NCBI GenBank assembly: GCA_035560005.1
Contig: DATMAN010000016.1
Location: forward strand, 1 to 32,975
DNA: 32,975 nt
Direction of reading: 5' to 3'
Source: Burkholderiales bacterium
GTDB lineage: Bacteria; Pseudomonadota; Gammaproteobacteria; Burkholderiales; Eutrophovitaceae
Part shown: in pieces, positions 16,708 to 25,743 of the stretch
How the letters are laid out: every line of letters starts with the position of its first letter
Numbering within the stretch: the stretch's first letter is position 1
The notes under the pieces: model-generated
What the model was told of the DNA's origin: nothing
Seen by the model: the letters and a program-made list of their open reading frames with translations, nothing else
Databases searched by the model: none
Program-made: the position numbers and the translations under genes

Positions 16708-17319
16708 TCACGGTTCCAGCGGCGCGCCTTCTTCGATCCACTTCCCGCCGTCGGGCGCCTCGAAGCGCGCGGCGCGATCGAGGAGCCGCTCGACGTTGTC
16801 CTCGACCAGCAGGCTGTCCAGATGCACGGAGCGCAGGAAGCGCTCGTCGCGCGCATGATCGAGGAAGGCAAGAAGTCGGTCGAAGTAGCCGGCGACGTTG
16901 AGCAGCCCGATCGGCTTGCGATGGATACCCAGTTGCAGCCAGGTCCAGGTTTCGAAGAGTTCGTCCAGCGTGCCGATTCCTCCCGGCAGCGCAACGAAGG
17001 CATCGGCCAGTTCGACCATGCGGCTCTTGCGCGCGTGCATCGACTCGACTTCGATGATCGAGGTAACGCCCTCATGCGCCAGTTCCCGCGTACGCAGCCC
17101 GCGGGGGATGATCCCGATCACCTTGCCGCCTGCCGCCAGAGCGGCATCCGCAGCCACGCCCATGAGCCCGACGCTGCCGCCGCCGTAGACCATCTCGACG
17201 CCCCGGCGGGCCAGTTCCTTGCCGACTTCGCGCGCCGCCGCGGAGTATTCCGGGCGGCTTCCGGCGTTGGAGCCGCAGAAGACGCAAACTCGCTTGAACG
17301 TGTGCATCGCTCGCGCCAT
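16708..17319 (-). CDS. LOG-family protein (nucleoside-5'-monophosphate phosphoribohydrolase type)
   Basis: A 203-residue Rossmann-like protein of the LOG family (formerly annotated lysine decarboxylase). The substrate motif PGGIGTLDE is at 112-120 and the companion SMHARKSRM at 93-101. The N-terminus VCVFCGSNAG is typical. Characterised members split cytokinin nucleotides or other nucleoside 5'-monophosphates, releasing the base and ribose 5-phosphate. In most bacteria they are thought to be nucleotide-salvage or stress proteins. The start at 17319 has a TGAGG ribosome site. The gene begins 12 nt after the Lrp-type regulator ends and is probably co-transcribed with it. Confidence 0.9.
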   Translation of the reverse strand: MARAMHTFKRVCVFCGSNAGSRPEYSAAAREVGKELARRGVEMVYGGGSVGLMGVAADAALAAGGKVIGIIPRGLRTRELAHEGVTSIIEVESMHARKSRMVELADAFVALPGGIGTLDELFETWTWLQLGIHRKPIGLLNVAGYFDRLLAFLDHARDERFLRSVHLDSLLVEDNVERLLDRAARFEAPDGGKWIEEGAPLEP

Positions 17320-17331
17320 GAATGCCTCAGG

Positions 17332-17871
17332 TTACCGTGACCGGCTTCCCGCTCTTGCCTTCCTCTTCCCGCGGCTTTGCTCCCGCCGCTCGCCCGGCTG
17401 CAAGGGCAGCGGCAGTGCGGTCTGGTACTTTACCTGCTTGAGCGCGAAGCTCGACTTGATGTTGCCCACGCCCGGCACGCGCGACAGGAAGTTCAGGATG
17501 AAATGCTCCAGCGCCTGAAGGTCCGGCACCACCACGCGCAGCAGGTAGTCGGCCTCGCCGGTCATCAAGTAGCACTCCATCACTTCGGGCCGCTCACGGA
17601 TCGCCTTCTCGAAGACCTCCAGCGCCGGCTCGATCTGCTTCTCCAGCGCAACCTGGATGAACACGCTGACCTTCAGACCGACCTTGTGCGGATCGAGCAG
17701 CGTGACGTAGCGGCCGATGTAGCCGGCCCGCTCCAACGCACGGACCCGCGCGAGGCAGGGCGAAGGCGACAGGCCCACGGCCCTGGCGAGCGCCACGTTG
17801 GACATCCGGGCGTCGTGCTGCAGCAAGGACAGGATCCTCCAGTCCGTCGCGTCCAGCGCCATGTGCGGCAT
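17332..17871 (-). CDS. Lrp/AsnC-family transcriptional regulator
   Basis: A 179-residue regulator with an N-terminal winged helix-turn-helix (about residues 5-60: [32 protein letters not shown]) and a C-terminal ligand-sensing RAM domain (about 70-155, including [15 protein letters not shown]). The family binds amino acids or related acids and forms octamers. The last 20 or so residues form a basic, probably disordered tail (rich in Arg and Lys) beyond the normal family end. It diverges from the AceE-type gene with 152 nt between the starts, the usual layout for a local regulator. An AAGGAG lies 7 nt before the ATG. Its ligand may be a substrate of the neighbouring E1, by analogy with MdeR/MdeB of Pseudomonas. 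Confidence 0.9.
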   Translation of the reverse strand: MPHMALDATDWRILSLLQHDARMSNVALARAVGLSPSPCLARVRALERAGYIGRYVTLLDPHKVGLKVSVFIQVALEKQIEPALEVFEKAIRERPEVMECYLMTGEADYLLRVVVPDLQALEHFILNFLSRVPGVGNIKSSFALKQVKYQTALPLPLQPGERREQSRGKRKARAGSRSR

Positions 17872-17906
17872 TTCCTGCTCTCCTTAGCCCAGCACTCGGC
17901 AGATCA

Positions 17907-17921
17907 TTCCGAATTATGCCG
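17907..17921. promoter_or_regulatory. Possible Lrp-type binding site in the divergent region
   Basis: An AT-rich core AATTATGC (17912-17919) stands out in this GC-rich gap and fits the central part of the published E. coli Lrp consensus (WATTWTDC). The flanks match poorly. It sits between the regulator and the AceE-type gene, where autoregulation would be expected. The evidence is weak. Confidence 0.22.
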
Positions 17922-18023
17922 GTTTTCCCGCGTCAAACAGAACCACATGCTTGGCGAATCGCGCTAGCATCTGTAGACAGCCCCTCCGCGCATTTTGCCG
18001 GAGCATCGATCCCGAGGAACGCC

Positions 18024-20738
18024 ATGAGCGACTTGTCCGAACTGCAGGAATTCAGTGCCACGTTCTGGCGCGTCATGCCCCAGGACCTCGACCCTACGGA
18101 AACCCGGGAATGGCTGGAAGCCTTCGAAGCAATCGTGAAATTCGAAGGTCGCGAACGCGCCACGTTCCTCCTGATGAAGCTCGTGGAACAGGCACGCCGG
18201 CTGCACGTACCGATGCCGCCGGTGCTCAACAGCCCCTACACCAACACGATTTCGCTGGCCGACCAACCGCAATACCCCGGCAATCTGGAGGTCGAGGCGC
18301 GGCTCTCTGCCCTGGTGCGCTGGAACGCGCTGGCGATGGTGGTGCGGGCCAACCGCGACCATCCCGAGCTGGGTGGGCACATCGCCACCTACGCCTCTTC
18401 CGCCGACCTGTTCGAGGTGGGTTACAACCATTTCTTCCGCGCCGGGCAGAACGGCGACTGCGTCTATTTTCAGCCGCACTCGGCCCCAGGCGTCTACGCG
18501 CGCGCTTACCTGGAGGGCCGGCTGAGCGAGGAACACCTGGCCAATTACCGCCGCGAAACCGGCGGCCGGGGGCTTTCGTCGTACTGCCATCCGTGGCTCA
18601 TGCCAACTTTCTGGCAGTTTCCCACGGGCTCGATGGGGCTGGGCGCGATCACTGCCATCTATCAGGCGCGCTTCATGCGATACCTGGAGCACCGCGGCAT
18701 CGCCCAGACCGCGGGGCGCAAGGTGTGGTGCTTCGTCGGCGACGGAGAGATGGACGAGCCGGAATCCCTGGCCGGCCTGTCCCTCGCCGCGCGCGAAGGG
18801 CTCGACAACCTGATCTTCGTGGTGAACTGCAACCTGCAGCGGCTCGACGGCCCGGTGCGCGGCAACGGCTCGATCATCCAGGAGCTGGAAGGCCTGTTCG
18901 CCGGCGCGGGCTGGAACGTCATCAAGGTCCTGTGGGGCTCGGACTGGGATCCGTTGTTTGCGCGCGACACGGACAACGTCATCATCAAGCGCCTGCACGA
19001 GACGGTGGACGGCGAATTCCAGAAGTACGCCGCCACCGATGGCCGCTTCAACCGCGAGCACTTCTTCAACAAGTATCCGGAGCTGCAGCAACTGGTCGCG
19101 CATCTGTCCGACGAGGACATCGACCGCCTGCATCGCGGCGGCCACGATCCGGTCAAGATCTACGCCGCCTATCACTACGCGGTCAACCACAAAGGGCGTC
19201 CGACCGTGATCCTCGCCCAGACCAAGAAGGGCTACGGCATGGGCCACTGGGGGCAGGGCAAGATGACGGCACACCAGGCCAAGAAGCTGGAGGACGACGC
19301 GCTGCTCGCCTTCCGGGACCGGTTCGCGCTGCCACTGTCGGATGCCGACGTGCACGAGCTGCGCTTCTACAAGCCGCAGCAAGACAGCCCGGAGATGAAG
19401 TACCTTCACACCCGGCGTCAGGCGCTGGGCGGCTATCTGCCCGCGCGCGTCGGGAGATCGGAGCCCCTCGCGGTGCCGCCGCTGGAGACCTTCGCCAAGC
19501 TGCTGGAAGGCACCGGCGAGCGCGAACAGTCCACGACGATGGTCTTTGTCCAGATGCTTTCGCATCTGCTGCGGGACAAGACCGTGGGCCGGCGCATCGT
19601 GCCGATCGTGGCCGACGAAGCGCGTACCTTCGGGATGCAGTCGCTGTTTCGCCAGGTCGCGATCTACTCCCCCTTCGGCCAACTCTACGAACCGGAGGAC
19701 AAGGACGAGTTGCTCTACTACAAGGAAGCCAAGGACGGGCAGATCCTCGAAGAAGGCATCACCGAAGCGGGCGCCATTTCCTCCTGGATCGCGGCCGCCA
19801 CTTCCTACTCCGCTCACGGTGTGCCGATGCTGCCTTTCTACATCTTCTACTCCTGCTTCGGTTTCCAACGTATCGGCGACCTGGTGTGGGCCGCGGCGGA
19901 TTCGCGCTCGCGCGGCTTTCTGCTCGGCGCCACCGCCGGGCGCACTACGCTGTCGGGCGAAGGGCTCCAGCACGAGGACGGTTCGAGTCATCTGCTTTTT
20001 TCCACGGTGCCCAATTGCGTGGCCTACGATCCCTGCTTCGGCTACGAACTCACGGTCATCCTGCGCGACGGCATGCGCCGGATGCTCGAGAACCAGGAGG
20101 ACGTCTTCTACTACGTCACCGTGATGAACGAAAACTACGCCCATCCGCCGATGCCCGAGGGCGTGGAACAAGGCGTTCTGAAGGGGATGTACAGAATCCG
20201 CGATGCGGGCGCAAAGCGCGATGCGAAAGGCAAAGCGGGCACCGCGCGGGTGCAGCTTCTCGGTGCAGGGACGATCCTGCGCGAAGTGCTGGCGGCGGCG
20301 GAAATGCTCGAATCCGACTGGGGTGTGGCTGCCGACGTGTGGAGCGTCACCAGCTTCACCGAACTGCGCCGCGACGGGATGAACACCGAACGCTGGAACC
20401 GGCTGCATCCCGACGCCGCACCGAGACTGTCCTGGGTCGAGCAATGCCTGCGCGAGACCGAGGGTCCGCTGATCGCCTCCACCGACTACATGCGCGCGGT
20501 GGCCGATCTGATCCGCACCTGGGTACCGCGCAAGTACGTCGTGCTCGGCACCGACGGCTTCGGTCGCAGCGATACCCGAAGCGCATTGCGCGACTTCTTC
20601 GAGGTCGACCGGCGTCATGTGGTCACGGCGGCGCTCAAAGCGCTGGCCGACGAAGGCACGGTCGACCGCAAGCTCGCCCGCCAGGCCATCGACCGATACG
20701 GCATCGCATCCGACCGGCCCAATCCCTGGGAGATCTGA
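18024..20738 (+). CDS. Homodimeric pyruvate dehydrogenase E1-type protein (AceE/MdeB-like)
   Basis: A 904-residue thiamine-diphosphate enzyme of the AceE family (E. coli AceE is 887 residues). The ThDP motif begins at G239-D240-G241 and ends with N268 and N270, matching E. coli D230, N258 and N260 with a constant shift of 10. H417 in the mobile loop (MTAHQAKK) matches the E. coli His407. It should decarboxylate a 2-oxo acid and acylate the lipoyl group of an E2 partner. No aceF or lpd gene is next to it, which is unusual for the housekeeping enzyme. The divergent Lrp-type gene recalls mdeR/mdeB, where the E1 acts on 2-oxobutyrate. The start at 18024 matches the family and follows a GAGG site. 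Confidence 0.92.
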   Translation: MSDLSELQEFSATFWRVMPQDLDPTETREWLEAFEAIVKFEGRERATFLLMKLVEQARRLHVPMPPVLNSPYTNTISLADQPQYPGNLEVEARLSALVRWNALAMVVRANRDHPELGGHIATYASSADLFEVGYNHFFRAGQNGDCVYFQPHSAPGVYARAYLEGRLSEEHLANYRRETGGRGLSSYCHPWLMPTFWQFPTGSMGLGAITAIYQARFMRYLEHRGIAQTAGRKVWCFVGDGEMDEPESLAGLSLAAREGLDNLIFVVNCNLQRLDGPVRGNGSIIQELEGLFAGAGWNVIKVLWGSDWDPLFARDTDNVIIKRLHETVDGEFQKYAATDGRFNREHFFNKYPELQQLVAHLSDEDIDRLHRGGHDPVKIYAAYHYAVNHKGRPTVILAQTKKGYGMGHWGQGKMTAHQAKKLEDDALLAFRDRFALPLSDADVHELRFYKPQQDSPEMKYLHTRRQALGGYLPARVGRSEPLAVPPLETFAKLLEGTGEREQSTTMVFVQMLSHLLRDKTVGRRIVPIVADEARTFGMQSLFRQVAIYSPFGQLYEPEDKDELLYYKEAKDGQILEEGITEAGAISSWIAAATSYSAHGVPMLPFYIFYSCFGFQRIGDLVWAAADSRSRGFLLGATAGRTTLSGEGLQHEDGSSHLLFSTVPNCVAYDPCFGYELTVILRDGMRRMLENQEDVFYYVTVMNENYAHPPMPEGVEQGVLKGMYRIRDAGAKRDAKGKAGTARVQLLGAGTILREVLAAAEMLESDWGVAADVWSVTSFTELRRDGMNTERWNRLHPDAAPRLSWVEQCLRETEGPLIASTDYMRAVADLIRTWVPRKYVVLGTDGFGRSDTRSALRDFFEVDRRHVVTAALKALADEGTVDRKLARQAIDRYGIASDRPNPWEI

Positions 20739-20885
20739 AACCTCCGGGGCGCGCCGGCCGCTCTGCAGGCCGTGCCGATTGCGTCAGCATTGCTCCGAAA
20801 CGTGGAAGCGGCGGTGCGAGGCGAAGGCGCGAGCGCTGGTAAACTCTCGCCCTTCCTGCAACCGTTGCTTGATTCGCTCGGGTCG

Positions 20886-21398
20886 ATGCGTTCCATTGTT
20901 TCGTTCGTGTGCCTTGCGTTCCTGTGGGCGTTGCCGGCCGCCCCGGCCGATCTGTCCAAGCTCAAGCCGTGGACCGGCCATGCCACGCCAAAACTGGCGC
21001 TCAAGGATCTGGACGGCAAGTTGCGGGACCTGAGCCAGTACCGCGGCAAGGTCGTCGTGCTCAACTTCTGGGCAACCTGGTGCGCACCCTGCATCAAGGA
21101 GATGCCTTCTCTGCAACGGCTGGCGCAGAAGCTGCCGCCCGCGCGTTTCGCGCTGCTCACGGTCAATTTCGGCGAGAGCGAACAGCAGATCAGCCCCTTT
21201 CTCGACCAGCTCGGCATGCGCTTTCCGGTGCTCCTCGATCGAGACATGAAGGCGAGCAACGCATGGGTGGACAAAGGTCTGCCGACGACCTACGTGATCG
21301 ATGCCGATCAGAAGATCCGCTACCGCGTGCTGGGCGATCTCGAATGGGACGCACCGGAAGTCGAAGCCAGGATCCGGGAGCTGCTTCCCAAGGGCTGA
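20886..21398 (+). CDS. TlpA/ResA-like periplasmic thiol-disulfide oxidoreductase
   Basis: A 170-residue thioredoxin-fold protein with a signal peptide (about residues 1-21, ending AAPA) and the active site W65-C66-A-P-C69 in VLNFWATWCAPCIKEMP. The cis-proline region reads GLPTTYVID. Family members reduce disulfides in the periplasm, often in cytochrome c maturation or copper-site assembly. I start at the ATG at 20886 because it begins the signal peptide, although no strong ribosome site is visible. It lies 147 nt after the E1 gene on the same strand and has no evident functional link to it. Confidence 0.88.
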   Translation: MRSIVSFVCLAFLWALPAAPADLSKLKPWTGHATPKLALKDLDGKLRDLSQYRGKVVVLNFWATWCAPCIKEMPSLQRLAQKLPPARFALLTVNFGESEQQISPFLDQLGMRFPVLLDRDMKASNAWVDKGLPTTYVIDADQKIRYRVLGDLEWDAPEVEARIRELLPKG

Positions 21399-21597
21399 GA
21401 CCGGGCGCTGCGGCGCGGCACGGATCTCGCGCAGTTTCGAATCGTCACGAGAGAAGCGTGAATTATCGACGAGTCCGTCGCGTCCAGTCGCCGCTGTCCG
21501 GCGTGCGCGACATCGGGGCTGGGTACCCTCGCGCCGAAGCATCCCGCGTTGCCCCCGACCTTCTTCGGGGCGTTGCGGCATCGAGGGAGGGCATTGC

Positions 21598-22500
21598 GTG
21601 ACCCGGTTGCGCGAACCGGCCGGCGCCGCGGTGCCGGAGATCTCGCTCGATGGACTCATCGAGCGCTACGACGGCTTCCTGCTCGACGCGTACGGTGTGC
21701 TGGTGCACGGCGAAGGCATCATGCCGGGCGCGCGCGAGACAATCGACCGGCTCAAGCGCGCCGGCAAACCGTGGTTCATCCTCACCAACGACGCTTCGCA
21801 GTTGCCGCAGAACGCCGCCGCGCGTTACCGGCGTCGGGGACTCGCGATCGACCCGGCGGTCATTCTCGGCTCCGGACTGCTGCTCGAACCGTACTTCGAG
21901 AAATGCGGGCTGAAAGGCGCGCGCTGCGCGGTTCTGGGGCCTGCCGACAGCGAGCGCTACGTGCGGATAGCCGGCGGCAGGGTGGTGCCGGTCGAAGCGG
22001 ACTTCGAGGTGCTGGTCATCGGGGATGAGACCGGCTATCCGTTCCTGCCGACGATCGACGCGGCGCTTTCTTCCTTGTTCCGCCGGCTCGACAAGGGACG
22101 CACCGTGCAACTGATCGTTCCCAATCCCGATCTGATCTATCCCTCGGGAGACGGCTACGGGTTGGCCGCCGGGAGCATCGCGCTGATGTTGGAAGCTGCG
22201 CTCGCCCGCCGCTATCCCGACCGCAGCGACCTCAAGTTCGCGCGCCTGGGAAAGCCGGAACCGCATCTGTACCGGGAAGCGATTGCGAGGATCGGCTCGC
22301 GCAATGTCGTGATGATCGGCGACCAACTGGAAACCGACATCGCCGGTGCGAACGCCGCCGGCATCGATTCGGTATTGCTCGCGACCGGCGTGAGCCGGAT
22401 CGACTTCTCTGCCATCGCGCCCGAACTGCGCCCGACGTGGTGGATGGCAAGTCTGCTGAACGAGTCGCCGACAGACGCGAGCAGTGAGGCGAAAGGGTGA
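21598..22500 (+). CDS. HAD-IIA (NagD-like) family hydrolase with atypical motif I
   Basis: A 300-residue protein of the HAD superfamily with the large C2 cap of NagD-type proteins. Motif I is D30-A-Y32-G-V (in FLLDAYGVLVHG), motif II lies in FILTND, and motif IV in MIGDQLETDIAGANAAG. In classical phosphatases of this group motif I is D-x-D and the second Asp serves as acid/base. Here it is Tyr. A related HAD-IIA subgroup has D-x-W-G in this position, so the change may be natural for its clade, but phosphatase activity is uncertain. The start is GTG at 21598 with GGGAGG 7 nt upstream. No other start fits as well. Confidence 0.85.
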   Translation: MTRLREPAGAAVPEISLDGLIERYDGFLLDAYGVLVHGEGIMPGARETIDRLKRAGKPWFILTNDASQLPQNAAARYRRRGLAIDPAVILGSGLLLEPYFEKCGLKGARCAVLGPADSERYVRIAGGRVVPVEADFEVLVIGDETGYPFLPTIDAALSSLFRRLDKGRTVQLIVPNPDLIYPSGDGYGLAAGSIALMLEAALARRYPDRSDLKFARLGKPEPHLYREAIARIGSRNVVMIGDQLETDIAGANAAGIDSVLLATGVSRIDFSAIAPELRPTWWMASLLNESPTDASSEAKG

Positions 22501-22660
22501 GGGGCGGAAGGCGTAAGGAGCGAGGGGCGTGGAGCCGGTCCGATGTCGGCAGCTCGGAGCGGGCCAATGGTCGCGTCCTTCGCGCTCGCCGCAGCCTTGG
22601 TCGGCGGCCGGGATCGGCCTCGTGAACCGCGCCTTGCGCTGAACCTTCTCCGCCGTTGCG

Positions 22661-24028
22661 TTACGCCGGGGCGCCGCGAAGCCGATCGGCCACGGCGAGA
22701 TCGCCCAGAGCCACAATCGCCTCGGAGAGCCGGGCACGATTCCACGCGTTTCGAGGCCGCGCCTGCGCGCGCTCCGAGAGCAGCGCCCGCGCCAGGGTGT
22801 ACCTGCGGTCCTTCCAGGCCGCGTCGATCAGCACTTGGTCGAAGAGGTCGCGCTGGGCATGGCTGCCGCCGATCAGGCGGATCTCGTCGCGAAGCGGCAG
22901 AATGCAGTCCACCGCGCGTTCGAAGTGGCCGGCCCGGTACTGCAGCAAACCTTCGCACAAGGCGGCGTTGACCCGGGCCGTGATTTCACCGGTCGTGGTC
23001 CGGCTGGACGCTGCGTGGGCCTTCATTTCGTCGAGCATGAGGCGCGCGCGCTCGACCCGCCCGGCCGCCGCCAGGGCCAGCAGGTAATGGGCGTCGATGA
23101 ACGCGAAGTAGCGCACGCCGCACAGCGTCTCGACCTTGTCCGCCAGCGGCTGCCAGCGGTCGCCGACATCGACCCCGAGAATCTCCAGGCGCTGCAGTGT
23201 CGCGATGTCATTGGTGAGGTCGAGGTAATCGTCGGACTGCGGGTCCCAGAGCCTGCGATCATAGAGTTCCAGCCCCGCGTCGGCTTCGCCCAGTCCCAGG
23301 TGCAACAGCAGCCGATGCCACCACAGGTGGTAGCGGAAATTGTTCCCGGCGTTCCAGTACGGCTCGGTCTCGCCAAGAAATGCGATGCCCTCCTTGTACC
23401 GATCCCTCGCTTCCGCGACATGGGCCACGGTGTGCACCGCCCAGGCATCGCGCGGATTGACTTCCAGCGCAGCGCGTGCAATGCGTTCGGCCCTGGCGTA
23501 ACGCCCGGTCTCCTCCAGGCCGAAGGCATACAGGCTGGTCACGTAGCCGTAGAACGGCATCGAGGGATCCCAGGCGTGCAGCACGCGCGCCACCGAATCG
23601 CGCACGTTCTTCGAGTCGCCCAGATAGAAGTAGAAGAAATTGGCGAGCTTCAGCGCCAGGAGATCGCGCGGCTGGTCGAGCAGGATCGACTCGTAGATGC
23701 GCACGGCCGCGCGCAAGTCGCCCTTGGCCCAGGCCTCCAGCCCGAGCACGTGCATCTGCTCGCGCGCGCTCGCCTTCGCCATCAGGCCTCTGGCCCTGGC
23801 GATCGTCTCCGGCGTCTTCGCCAGAGCCCAGGGCACCGCCATGTACTGGAAGAAGTAGCCCTTGAGCACGTGCGCCATCGGCATCGCCGGATCGGCTTCG
23901 AAGGTCGCCTTGAGACGGGACCCGATGTCGCGCGCGAAGGAACAGTAGGCTTCGATGGTCGCTTCGAACGCCTGGACGGCGGCCTCGCTCGCGGCCGTAT
24001 ATTCGACGCCCGTCTCGCTGGCGATCAT
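22661..24028 (-). CDS. TTC38-like tetratricopeptide repeat protein
   Basis: A 455-residue, all-helical cytoplasmic protein with several TPR-like repeats (for example AWAKGDLRAAVRIYES, LEETGRYARAERIARAALEVNPRD, LQYRAGHFERAVDCI). The central signature, with the order HVAEARDRYKEGIAFL, then W-N-N-x-x-Y-H-L-W-W-H, then LGLGEADAGLELYDR, matches the TTC38 family known from animals and bacteria, whose function is not established. The ATG at 24028 follows a good GGGAGG site. A longer open frame to 24112 adds a Cys/Arg-rich leader unlikely to be translated. It diverges from the carboxymuconolactone-decarboxylase-like gene with 127 nt between starts. Confidence 0.82.
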   Translation of the reverse strand: MIASETGVEYTAASEAAVQAFEATIEAYCSFARDIGSRLKATFEADPAMPMAHVLKGYFFQYMAVPWALAKTPETIARARGLMAKASAREQMHVLGLEAWAKGDLRAAVRIYESILLDQPRDLLALKLANFFYFYLGDSKNVRDSVARVLHAWDPSMPFYGYVTSLYAFGLEETGRYARAERIARAALEVNPRDAWAVHTVAHVAEARDRYKEGIAFLGETEPYWNAGNNFRYHLWWHRLLLHLGLGEADAGLELYDRRLWDPQSDDYLDLTNDIATLQRLEILGVDVGDRWQPLADKVETLCGVRYFAFIDAHYLLALAAAGRVERARLMLDEMKAHAASSRTTTGEITARVNAALCEGLLQYRAGHFERAVDCILPLRDEIRLIGGSHAQRDLFDQVLIDAAWKDRRYTLARALLSERAQARPRNAWNRARLSEAIVALGDLAVADRLRGAPA

Positions 24029-24155
24029 GCAAGTCCTCCCGCAGGTGATGCTCCAGCACCAGCATATCAAACGCCGCGTGCGCGGTTGCCCCGGGTGCCG
24101 CCTGTTCGCCATACTGCGCTCCGACCGTTCCAGTCAACCATCGAGGAGGATGCCC

Positions 24156-24605
24156 ATGTTGCCCCAACGGATCGACCAGGCCGCCGTGCGCCGGACAATC
24201 GGAGAATACAAAGACAGAGAAAAAACCATCGAGCAGCGCGGCGAAGTCTACCGGGAGCTGCTCGGCTTCGTGCCGCCGCGCATCGAAGCGCGCCTGCACG
24301 TCACCGGCGCGCTCGATCCCGCCATGCTGGACTTGCAGGAGCGCATCCGGGAGCACGGCATGTATCCGAGGTGTTTCGACGTCAAGACCGCCCAGCTCAT
24401 GCTGTTCGGCATGCTGCTGATGGACCTCAACGACGCCGCCCAGCTGCACGCCATCGCCGCACGCAAGGCCGGCGCATCCTGGGAAGAGCTGCAAGCCGTG
24501 ATCAATCTGTGCTTTCTGTTCCGCGGGCTTTCGGCCGCCAACCGCGGAGCGGAGATTCTGGCCCACGTCGCGCGACGCGAGGACGACGCGCAGCCGGGGG
24601 CCTGA
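24156..24605 (+). CDS. Carboxymuconolactone decarboxylase-like (AhpD-fold) protein
   Basis: A 149-residue all-helical protein whose core (DVKTAQLMLFGMLLM, then A-x2-H-x3-A and GASWEELQAVINL) fits the carboxymuconolactone decarboxylase family. The CxxC redox pair of AhpD is absent, so a peroxidase-partner role is unlikely. A decarboxylase or unknown role in ring-cleavage catabolism is possible, and an extradiol dioxygenase lies 1.1 kb downstream. I chose the ATG at 24156 because GAGGAGG ends 5-6 nt before it. An ATG at 24150 overlaps that site. It is followed 121 nt later by the TRAP binding-protein gene. Confidence 0.8.
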   Translation: MLPQRIDQAAVRRTIGEYKDREKTIEQRGEVYRELLGFVPPRIEARLHVTGALDPAMLDLQERIREHGMYPRCFDVKTAQLMLFGMLLMDLNDAAQLHAIAARKAGASWEELQAVINLCFLFRGLSAANRGAEILAHVARREDDAQPGA

Positions 24606-24726
24606 TGGGCGGCGGGTTCGCACCGCCGAGGTGAAGGCGGCGCGAGTCCGGGTTATCCTTCACGCGGCGCAGGTTGGCCGGTGCACTGCCGGCAGCCCGG
24701 ACGCCGGTTGCCTTCGGAGGAGAAGG

Positions 24727-25743
24727 ATGCTGAACAAGAAGATCGTGCTGGCCGCAGCGCTGCTGGCCGCAGCGCTGTCCGTGCAGGCGCAGGAAGTCAC
24801 GCTCAAGATCCATCACTTTCTGCCGGCGGGCTCCACGGCGCATGCCAAGTTCATGCAGCCCTGGTGCGAAAGGATCGCCCGCGAGTCACGCAATCGCCTC
24901 AAGTGCCGGATATTCCCTTCGATGCAGCTGGGCGGAACGCCCGCGCAGCTCTACGATCAGGCGAAGGACGGCGTGGTCGACATCGTGTGGACGGTGCCCG
25001 GCTACTCCGCCGGGCGCTTTCCGCTCGTCGAAGCGTTCGAGCTGCCGTTCGTGATGAGGGATCCCGAAGCGACCAGCAGAGCGCTCTGGGAATACATCGA
25101 GCAGAACGACATCCAGGAGTTCAAGGACGTCAGGGCGCTCGCCTTCCACGTGCATGGGCCGGGGGTCTTTCACATGGTCAGGAAAGCGGTGAGAACGAGC
25201 GCCGACCTGCGCGGGCTCAAGGTGCGCGCCCCCACGCGCCAGAGCAACAAGCTGCTGGCCGCGCTCGGCGCCACACCGGTCGGCATGCCGGTCTCGCAAG
25301 TACCCGAAGCACTGTCCAAAGGGGTGATCGACGGCGCGCTCGTGCCCTATGAAGTGGTACCGGCCATCAAGGCCGACGAGCTGACGAAGTTCCACAGCGA
25401 ATCCGATCCGTCCGAAGCCGCGCTCTACACGACGGTGTTCATCTTCGCGATGAACCGGGCCAAGTACGATGGCTTGCCGCCGGAGCTGCGCAAGGTCATC
25501 GACGCCAACAGCGGCCTCTCGCTTTCGGGAGAGATCGGTCGAATCTGGCGCGAGGCCGACGAAGCACCGCGCAAGGCGCTCAAAGGCTCGATCAACGTCA
25601 TCCCGCACGCCGAGCTGGAGAAGTGGAAAATGCTGGCGCAGCCGGTGATCGACGCCTGGGTGAAGGAAGTCACCGGACGCGGCGCAGACGGTGCGGCGCT
25701 GCTGGACAGCGCGCGCCGGCTCATCGCCAAGCACCGCCGATGA
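24727..25743 (+). CDS. TRAP transporter solute-binding protein (DctP family), copy 1
   Basis: A 338-residue periplasmic binding protein with a signal peptide (about residues 1-21, ending VQAQE). The family features are present: TLKIHHFLPAGS at the mature start, GGTPAQLYDQ, and the region LRGLKVRAPTRQSN, in which the Arg is expected to bind the carboxylate of the ligand. A strong GGAGGAGAAGG precedes the ATG at 24727. The stop overlaps the start of the dioxygenase gene (ATGA), so both are translated together. The ligand is probably an organic or aromatic acid, given that neighbour. The second DctP of this window (31412) is clearly its close relative. Confidence 0.93.
   Translation: MLNKKIVLAAALLAAALSVQAQEVTLKIHHFLPAGSTAHAKFMQPWCERIARESRNRLKCRIFPSMQLGGTPAQLYDQAKDGVVDIVWTVPGYSAGRFPLVEAFELPFVMRDPEATSRALWEYIEQNDIQEFKDVRALAFHVHGPGVFHMVRKAVRTSADLRGLKVRAPTRQSNKLLAALGATPVGMPVSQVPEALSKGVIDGALVPYEVVPAIKADELTKFHSESDPSEAALYTTVFIFAMNRAKYDGLPPELRKVIDANSGLSLSGEIGRIWREADEAPRKALKGSINVIPHAELEKWKMLAQPVIDAWVKEVTGRGADGAALLDSARRLIAKHRR

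Noticed and set aside
17964..20618. 884-codon open frame antisense to the AceE-type gene
   Set aside because: It mirrors the codon bias of the real gene on the other strand; its translation has no recognisable motif, while the plus strand carries intact ThDP residues.
17951..20842. 963-codon open frame in another forward frame over the AceE-type gene
   Set aside because: Arg/Ala/Gly-rich translation with no fold signature; a shadow of the GC-rich real gene.
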